Below, in pieces: positions 6,587-11,889 of a DNA stretch of 11,889 bases. This DNA comes from Chryseobacterium gleum. Lineage in GTDB: Bacteria > Bacteroidota > Bacteroidia > Flavobacteriales_D > Crocinitomicaceae. Below the pieces are notes generated by a model. The model saw only the letters and a program-made list of their open reading frames with translations, ran no database searches and was not told the DNA's origin. A program made the translations under genes and the position numbers. Each line of letters opens with the position of its first letter. The stretch's first letter is position 1. The DNA lies in NCBI GenBank assembly GCA_945877045.1, contig CAMCQW010000041.1:1-11889 (forward strand). The letters are read 5' to 3'.

Positions 6587-8635
6587 ATGGCATTTGTTTA
6601 TCCTGGCATACTTTGGCTACTAAGCCTAATCTCCATCCCAATTATCATTCACTTATTTCATTTTAGACGTTACAAGACGCTTTATTTTTCATCCTTACAA
6701 TTCATTCAAAAAATAGATCAAGAAAATAAATCGACTAAAAAACTTAAGCATCTAATCGTTTTAATCACTCGGATTCTTGCGCTATCCGCTATAATCATTG
6801 CCTTTGCACAACCCTACAAACCCGTAACAAATGGCGAAGCAAAGGCAGGGAAAAACCTAATTTCAATTTATATTGACAATTCATTTTCCATGACCGCCAA
6901 AGGTGTTGAAGGAGAATTACTTTCCGAAGCGCGTGAAATTGCTCGAAAAATTATTGAAGATGCCCCGATCGATTGCCGTATTCTTTTACATACGAATAAC
7001 CTAACAGGAATCGAAAAAAGAATCCTAACAAAAATTGAAGCACTCGCACAATTAGATAAGATAAAAGAAGGCCCAATTACTAGAAACATCGATGAAATAA
7101 TCAATTGGGAAAGAGAATTTATTACGCGAATAAGCAAAGAGCAAGAACGTATTAATTCCGTACAACACCTTATTATTTCTGACTTTCAAAAAGAAACTTT
7201 CAAAACAAGTAAACTAAGCGCCGATAATACTGGATTTTATTATCCAATACAAGTGAAGGCACAATCTCGAGCGAATTTGTACATAGATTCTATTTATTTT
7301 GCCTCGCCTCTTCAAAAATTAGGGGAGCCAAATGAATTATTTGTTCGTGTAAATAATGATTCAGACGAGGATGCTGTAAATGTGGAGATTAAAATCGAAT
7401 TGGGCACACAAAAAAGAACTATGTTTGCGGAGATTAAAGCCAATAGCACCCTCACCACCAGCTTCAATTACACCAACGTAACATCGGGCACCTTTGAAGG
7501 AAGCGCTGAAATAAAAGACAAACAATTATTTTGGGATGATAGTTATTACTTTAACATCACCGTTGCCAAAGAATGTAAGGTATTGTTAATCAACGGCGCA
7601 TTAGCTTCAGAGGATATTAAAAAGGTGTTTTCTATTGAACCATTTTACAAATTAACAACTATCACTGAACTTTCCTACACAAGTGATTTGGCTGCCCAAG
7701 CAGACTTAATCGTCTTAAATGGAATCAATGACGTAAGCAGTGGATTAGCGAATGATCTTATAGAATTATCCGAACAAGGTCATTCTATAGCCCTGTTTCC
7801 AGGAGACAATATCGTGGCATCATCATGGAACGCTTTTTTAACTAAACTCAATCTCCCATTACTAGGAAATACCATTTCAACGGGAAATAGAATCAATGCT
7901 ATCGATTACAAAAACCCTTTTTTCATAGGAATGTTTGACAAGGAAAAAGCAGATTTAAATTTACCCTCCATTTCAAAATCTTATAGCGTGATAAATGCCA
8001 ATCAAAGTGCTGCCTACCCCCTATTGAAACAAAGAAATGGAAATCCTTTGTTGCTAAAAAGTCCTGGTAACTATTCGAACTACCTCTACACTTCATCATT
8101 AGCCCTTTCTTTTGGTAATTTCACGCAAAATGCTCTTTTTCCTTCTGTACTGTTACGTATGGGAGAATTAAGTGCACGAAAACTCCCTCCATTTGTAACA
8201 ATTGGTCAAGATGCCAAAATACTCATCTACAATACCTCCAACGCTGAAAAACCCTTGCGATTGGTTAATAAAACAGTTGATTTTATTCCGCAATATCAAC
8301 GCTTTAAATCCATTGCATCCATTTCAATTTCAGGAGCCGAAGCCATTGAAAAATTAGTCGCTGGGTCATACAAACTAATTGATGAGGAAGAAATTGGTCG
8401 TCTAGCAATCAACTATGACCGTAAAGAATCCTCCACTGACATCATGGATGGCAGTCAAATAATTCAAGCTTTTGAAAATGCAGGCATAAAAAACTGTACC
8501 TTCAAAGCCGTAGAAAATGGACAAAGTTCTACGCAACTAAAATTGGATAAACCCTTTGAGTATTGGCGCTTTTTTGTCATTCTTGCCTTACTTTTTATTT
8601 TGACGGAAATGGTTTTACTTAAATTTTGGAAATAA
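6587..8635 (+). CDS. BatA-domain membrane protein with vWA-like module
   Basis: This is a 682-residue inner-membrane protein of the BatA/vWA group common in Bacteroidota. The BatA domain (1-78) has two membrane helices at about 6-24 and 55-74, with the typical PGILWLL start and HLFHFRRYK loop. A vWA-like domain follows. Its metal-ion-dependent adhesion motif DxSxS is intact as DNSFS (97-101), consistent with Mg-dependent ligand or protein binding. Residues of about 231-328 look like an Ig-like beta domain, and about 330-430, opening with CKVLLINGA, looks like an alpha/beta fold resembling a glutamine-amidotransferase-like domain. The last is an inference from pattern only, and I see no catalytic Cys-His pair. 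A third membrane helix (about 660-679) ends the protein. The central region is therefore probably periplasmic. Its partner is unknown. It sits 7 bp before the dihydroorotase-like gene. Confidence 0.85.
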   Translation: MAFVYPGILWLLSLISIPIIIHLFHFRRYKTLYFSSLQFIQKIDQENKSTKKLKHLIVLITRILALSAIIIAFAQPYKPVTNGEAKAGKNLISIYIDNSFSMTAKGVEGELLSEAREIARKIIEDAPIDCRILLHTNNLTGIEKRILTKIEALAQLDKIKEGPITRNIDEIINWEREFITRISKEQERINSVQHLIISDFQKETFKTSKLSADNTGFYYPIQVKAQSRANLYIDSIYFASPLQKLGEPNELFVRVNNDSDEDAVNVEIKIELGTQKRTMFAEIKANSTLTTSFNYTNVTSGTFEGSAEIKDKQLFWDDSYYFNITVAKECKVLLINGALASEDIKKVFSIEPFYKLTTITELSYTSDLAAQADLIVLNGINDVSSGLANDLIELSEQGHSIALFPGDNIVASSWNAFLTKLNLPLLGNTISTGNRINAIDYKNPFFIGMFDKEKADLNLPSISKSYSVINANQSAAYPLLKQRNGNPLLLKSPGNYSNYLYTSSLALSFGNFTQNALFPSVLLRMGELSARKLPPFVTIGQDAKILIYNTSNAEKPLRLVNKTVDFIPQYQRFKSIASISISGAEAIEKLVAGSYKLIDEEEIGRLAINYDRKESSTDIMDGSQIIQAFENAGIKNCTFKAVENGQSSTQLKLDKPFEYWRFFVILALLFILTEMVLLKFWK

Positions 8636-8642
8636 TCGCTTT

Positions 8643-9899
8643 ATGAAAATAGTAGTAAAAAATGCTAAAGTAGTTGATGTCACTTCTGAATTTCACTTGC
8701 AAATCGTTGACCTATTAATTGTCGACGGTAGCATTGAAAAAATCGGGCAAAACATTAGTTGTGAGGGCGCAAAAGTCATAAGTTCGGATCAATTATGTGT
8801 CTCCCAAGGTTGGCTAGACTTCAAATCCAATTTTTGCGATCCAGGGAACGAACACAAAGAAACCATCGAATCTGGTTTAAGCGCAGCCGCACAAGGAGGC
8901 TTTACGCAAATTGGTGTTCTACCTTCAACCAATCCTCCTATTGATAGTAAAGCACAAGTGACTTATTTATTGAATCGTGCTGAAAACAACATCGTATCAA
9001 TCCATCCGATTGGATGCATCACCCAAGGAATGAAAGGCGAACAATTAGCAGAAATGTACGATATGTATCAATCGGGAGTCCGTTGGTTTTCAGATGATAA
9101 CGGCACTCATAATCCTGGCATTTTACACCGTGCCTTATTATACGTTCAAAATTTTAATGGAAAAATCATCCGTTTTAACAGCAATGCATCATTAGCCGCA
9201 AGTGGAATCGTAAACGAAGGAATTGCTTCCACCAAAACTGGATTAAAGGCAGATCCCGCTGTATCAGAAATAATAGCCATACAAGAAAATATTTCCCTAG
9301 TTGAATATACCAATGGCGAATTACATCTTTCAGGGATTTCGACAAAAGGCGGTGTTGATTTAATAAGGCAAGCGAAAAAGAAAGGGATAAAAATCACCGC
9401 CGATGTGCATCTCATGAATCTTTGTTTTACCGAAGAAGAAGTCTTGGATTTCGATTCAAACTTTAAGGTGCTTCCCGTTTTGAGAACAATGGAAGATCGT
9501 AAGGCATTAATTGACGGAATAAAAGATGGTACGATCGACGCCATCGTTTCAGACCATCGTCCTAGCGATCCTGAAGACAAAGAGATTGAATTTGACTTTG
9601 CCTCTTTTGGCACCATACAATTACAGTGTATGTATGCTGCCTTAGAAAAACATACCGATTTAGGAACAGAAAAAATAGTAGAACTACTTTCCAGCGCTGC
9701 AAGAAATATTTTCGGGATAGAACAAAAAAGAATCTCCGTTGGAGAAATGGCAGACATTACCCTTTTTGACCCTAGTAAAAAATGGATTTTTGACAAAACA
9801 ACTGTATCATCGCCTTATTATTTCAGTCCATTTCTAGACCAAGAATTTCAAGGCAAAGTAATTGGCATCATAAATAACAAACAGCTACATTTAAATTAA
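8643..9899 (+). CDS. Dihydroorotase-like protein (PyrC family), probably non-catalytic
   Basis: This 418-residue protein belongs to the class I dihydroorotase/amidohydrolase family, whose active members form dihydroorotate in pyrimidine synthesis. Family segments are clear: DPGNEHKETIESG (66-78), AAAQGGFT, STNPP (95-99), FSDD (149-152), GISTKGGVDLIRQAK and GTIDAIVSDHRPSDP. The metal site is not. The HxH that should follow GWLD is Lys61 and Asn63, the next two metal histidines are Phe178 and Gly231, and only Asp304 is kept. Substrate positions also differ: the Arg of HLREPG is Cys65 and the Asn of NPPLR is Leu277. The reading frame is intact, so this is a conserved pseudoenzyme rather than a decayed gene. 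By analogy with Pseudomonas PyrC', it may support aspartate transcarbamoylase or do something unrelated. Automatic annotation would call it pyrC, so no symbol is given here. Confidence 0.88.
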   Translation: MKIVVKNAKVVDVTSEFHLQIVDLLIVDGSIEKIGQNISCEGAKVISSDQLCVSQGWLDFKSNFCDPGNEHKETIESGLSAAAQGGFTQIGVLPSTNPPIDSKAQVTYLLNRAENNIVSIHPIGCITQGMKGEQLAEMYDMYQSGVRWFSDDNGTHNPGILHRALLYVQNFNGKIIRFNSNASLAASGIVNEGIASTKTGLKADPAVSEIIAIQENISLVEYTNGELHLSGISTKGGVDLIRQAKKKGIKITADVHLMNLCFTEEEVLDFDSNFKVLPVLRTMEDRKALIDGIKDGTIDAIVSDHRPSDPEDKEIEFDFASFGTIQLQCMYAALEKHTDLGTEKIVELLSSAARNIFGIEQKRISVGEMADITLFDPSKKWIFDKTTVSSPYYFSPFLDQEFQGKVIGIINNKQLHLN

Positions 9900-9905
9900 T
9901 ACAGT

Positions 9906-10466
9906 ATGTCAAAAAGTACCTTTCTAAAACAATTCTTCCAACAAAAAAAGATGGTTGGTTCTGTAGCGCCAAGTTCTCGTTTCTTGTCAGCAAAAATGTT
10001 AAACCATCTCCCCTTAAAACAAGCCAAATTCATTGTTGAATTAGGTCCCGGAAGTGGCGTTTTTACTGAAAAGATACTAGCTAAAATGGGAGATGATAGT
10101 CAATTATTGGTTATTGAATTGAATGAACAATTTCACCATGAACTTTCGCTTAAAATTAATCATCCGAACTTTAATTTATTCCATGATTCTGCTGATCAAC
10201 TAGGTGTGTTATTAAAGCAAATTGGCGGAGAAAAAGCCGATGTTATTATTTCATCGCTTCCATTAGCAAATTTCCCGAGCGACCTTAGAGATTCTCTCTT
10301 AGATACCATTCAAACTTACCTAAAGGAAGATGGCTATTTTATGCAATTTCAATATTCCCTTCAAGCCAAAAGACATATCAAGAAACGATTCCCTAGCACC
10401 AAGATTAACTTTACACCGCTAAACATACCACCCGCTTTCGTTTATTCTTGTCAGAAAAAGGCCTAA
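9906..10466 (+). CDS. Class I SAM-dependent methyltransferase, PmtA-like (COG3963 type)
   Basis: This is a small 186-residue methyltransferase. The N-terminal GSVAPSSRFLSAKM (18-31) is the hallmark of phospholipid N-methyltransferase-like proteins. SAM-binding motif I is VELGPGSGVF (44-53), and the acidic residue ending strand 2 is Glu71 in VIELNE. The active-site region reads SSLPLANFP (116-124), where related enzymes have SGLPLLNFP. QFQY (147-150) and the C-terminal IPPAFVY (174-180) also match the group. In the family, such enzymes methylate phosphatidylethanolamine, but many members are unassigned and the sequence also resembles KsgA-type rRNA dimethyltransferases, so the substrate is not certain. 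No membrane segment is seen; PmtA-type enzymes act at the membrane surface. It is 6 bp after the dihydroorotase-like gene, the last of the tight cluster. Confidence 0.82.
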   Translation: MSKSTFLKQFFQQKKMVGSVAPSSRFLSAKMLNHLPLKQAKFIVELGPGSGVFTEKILAKMGDDSQLLVIELNEQFHHELSLKINHPNFNLFHDSADQLGVLLKQIGGEKADVIISSLPLANFPSDLRDSLLDTIQTYLKEDGYFMQFQYSLQAKRHIKKRFPSTKINFTPLNIPPAFVYSCQKKA

Positions 10467-10482
10467 TCTTCAGCATATTCAT

Positions 10483-10490
10483 TACCTTTG
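10483..10490 (+). promoter_or_regulatory. Candidate ABC-F gene promoter, -7 element
   Basis: TACCTTTG is a good match to the Bacteroidota -7 consensus TAnnTTTG. It sits in the 42-bp gap after the methyltransferase gene and ends 18 nt before the ABC-F ATG, implying a leader of roughly 12-14 nt. No -33 TTG is seen at the usual distance; one occurs at 10448-10450, too far upstream. Confidence 0.45.
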
Positions 10491-10508
10491 CGCCAAAAAT
10501 AAGTAAAC

Positions 10509-11889
10509 ATGCTTAATGTTAATAATCTTTCATTGCAATTTGGTAAACGCGTTCTCTTCGATGAAGTAAACGTGAAATTTGTACAAGGGAATTGCTACGG
10601 GATCATTGGTGCGAATGGCGCAGGTAAATCTACCTTTTTAAAAATTTTAACAGGCGATCAAGATCCAACAACAGGAAGGGTTGAGCTAGAGCCTGGCAAA
10701 AGAATGGCTTTTTTAAAGCAAAATCACTTTGAATTCGATAAAGTACAAGTACTGCAAACTGTTATTATGGGCCATAAAAGACTGTATGAAATAATGGTCG
10801 AAAAAGATGCCTTGTATGCTAAGGAAGATTTTTCAGAAGCTGATGGTATGCTAACTGCCGAACTTGAAGGAGAATTTGCCGATCTTGAAGGTTGGAATGC
10901 TGAAACCGATGCCGCTACATTGTTAAGTAATTTAGGGATTGAAGAATCAAAGCATTATTCCTTAATGGAAGAATTGTCCAATGATTTAAAAGTTCGTGTT
11001 TTATTGGCGCAAGCAATTTTTGGAAATCCCGATGTATTAATCTTGGATGAACCCACCAACGACCTTGATTTAAACACTATTTCTTGGTTGGAAGATTTCT
11101 TGTTGGATTTTAGAAATACCGTAATAGTTGTTTCGCACGATAGACACTTTTTGGATACCGTGTGTACGCACATTGGCGATATCGACTTTAATAAAATCAA
11201 CCTTTTTACCGGTAATTATTCGTTGTGGTATCAATCTTCCCAATTGGCAGCACGTCAACGATCAGACAAAAACAAAAAAGCGGAAGATCGCAAAAAAGAA
11301 TTATTGGATTTCATCTCTAGGTTTTCTGCCAATGCAGCAAAATCTAAGCAAGCGACCAGCAGAAGAAAAATGCTCGACAACCTAGACTTGGAAGAGATTC
11401 AGCCATCCTCCAGAAAATATCCAGGTATTACATTTCATCAAGAGAGAGATGCCGGAAACCAAATTCTTTCTATCAATGACTTATCCAAATCCATTGATGG
11501 GAAATGCTTGTTTAAAGATTTAACTATTACCGTGAATAAAGGAGATAAGATCGCTTTTATTTCAAAAAATTCATTGGCGTTAACTACCTTTTTTGAGATA
11601 TTAAACAATAAGATTAAAGCTGATTCTGGCGAATTTACTTTTGGAACAACCATTACTACCGCCTACATGCCTAACGATAATCACCATTTTTTCTCCAGTA
11701 AAATATCCTTGATAGATTGGCTACGTCAATATGCTTTAAGTGATGAGGAACGTGAAGATGTAAACCTACGTACCTTTTTAGGTCGCATGCTTTTCACAGG
11801 AGAAGAAGCGCTTAAATCCGCGATGGTTATTTCTGGAGGTGAAAAAGTGAGGTGCATGCTTTCTAAAATGATGCTTGCCAAAGGAAACC
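10509..11889 (+). CDS. ABC-F family ATPase, YkpA/YbiT-like, N-terminal part (cut by window edge)
   Basis: This is a soluble protein with two ABC nucleotide-binding domains and no membrane domain, the ABC-F plan. Characterised ABC-F proteins bind the ribosomal E site and modulate translation or protect against antibiotics. The 460 visible codons lack only the end of domain 2. Domain 1 has Walker A GANGAGKST (34-42), Walker B LILDEPTNDLD (Asp180, Glu181) and switch His210, but its signature reads LSNDLK (156-161) instead of LSGGEK. A charged interdomain linker (about 240-310, rich in Lys/Arg) corresponds to the P-site tRNA-interaction motif. In domain 2, Walker A is degraded to SKNSLALTT (352-360), while the signature ISGGEK (441-446) is intact. 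Overall similarity is to the YkpA/YbiT branch. ATG 10509 gives the standard N-terminus LNVNNLSLQFG. It has its own candidate promoter. Confidence 0.93.
   Translation, partial: MLNVNNLSLQFGKRVLFDEVNVKFVQGNCYGIIGANGAGKSTFLKILTGDQDPTTGRVELEPGKRMAFLKQNHFEFDKVQVLQTVIMGHKRLYEIMVEKDALYAKEDFSEADGMLTAELEGEFADLEGWNAETDAATLLSNLGIEESKHYSLMEELSNDLKVRVLLAQAIFGNPDVLILDEPTNDLDLNTISWLEDFLLDFRNTVIVVSHDRHFLDTVCTHIGDIDFNKINLFTGNYSLWYQSSQLAARQRSDKNKKAEDRKKELLDFISRFSANAAKSKQATSRRKMLDNLDLEEIQPSSRKYPGITFHQERDAGNQILSINDLSKSIDGKCLFKDLTITVNKGDKIAFISKNSLALTTFFEILNNKIKADSGEFTFGTTITTAYMPNDNHHFFSSKISLIDWLRQYALSDEEREDVNLRTFLGRMLFTGEEALKSAMVISGGEKVRCMLSKMMLAKGN

Larger units (their letters stand above)
5192..10466 (+). other. 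Putative four-gene transcription unit
   Basis: Four plus-strand genes are separated by only 9, 7 and 6 bp: flavoprotein, BatA/vWA protein, dihydroorotase-like protein and methyltransferase. No terminator-like hairpin is seen between them. Spacing this tight normally means co-transcription, possibly with translational coupling. An internal promoter before the BatA gene is possible. The following ABC-F gene, 42 bp downstream, has its own candidate promoter. Confidence 0.6.

Noticed and set aside
9146..9796. Minus-strand open frame of 216 codons
   Set aside because: It is long but fully antisense to the dihydroorotase-like gene, which carries clear family motifs. The translation is Ser/Ile-rich with no domain, as expected of a shadow frame in AT-rich DNA.
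11128..11385. Plus-strand open frame of 85 codons, with minus-strand frames nearby
   Set aside because: All lie within the ABC-F gene in other frames; the ABC-F frame has Walker B, switch His and linker motifs here.
1..11889. CRISPR arrays, insertion sequences, tRNA or rRNA genes, phage or defence genes
   Set aside because: No spaced direct repeats, transposase motifs, terminal inverted repeats or structural RNA signatures were seen on reading the intergenic stretches, and almost all bases belong to the eight genes described.

Overview
The window looks like a chromosomal core segment from an AT-rich member of the Bacteroidota, most likely order Flavobacteriales. The grounds are: GyrA, ClpC and ABC-F proteins with flavobacterial-style sequence; a BatA-domain membrane protein; a dihydroorotase homologue with a degenerate metal site; start codons preceded by A-rich leaders rather than strong Shine-Dalgarno sites; and several copies of the Bacteroidota -7 promoter element TAnnTTTG at sensible places. 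The genus cannot be fixed from the sequence alone.

Layout. (1) Positions 1-1119, minus strand: the N-terminal 373 residues of the AAA+ unfoldase ClpC, cut by the left edge. (2) Positions 1120-1311: a divergent intergenic region with one candidate -7 element facing each way. (3) Positions 1312-3939, plus strand: complete gyrA, followed after a 76-bp gap by an exported TPR protein (4016-5146). (4) Positions 5192-10466, plus strand: four tightly packed genes encoding a YdhS-like FAD/NAD(P)-binding protein, a BatA/vWA membrane protein, a dihydroorotase-like protein and a PmtA-like methyltransferase. The three gaps are 9, 7 and 6 bp, so they are probably co-transcribed. (5) Positions 10509-11889, plus strand: the first 460 residues of an ABC-F ATPase, cut by the right edge. 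The window is almost fully coding, with no gene-free stretch longer than 192 bp.

How the genes relate. ClpC (protein quality control), GyrA (DNA supercoiling) and the ABC-F protein (probably ribosome-associated) are housekeeping functions without an obvious shared pathway. The central cluster mixes a membrane-anchored vWA protein, a probable pseudoenzyme, a flavoprotein and a small methyltransferase. No joint function can be read from it.

I found no mobile element, CRISPR array, RNA gene or phage signal, and nothing that amounts to a clearly new system. The most interesting points are two proteins with degenerate active sites. The dihydroorotase homologue has lost all four metal-binding histidines of its family. 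The ABC-F ATPase has one intact composite ATP site, while the other has lost both its Walker A and its signature motif.
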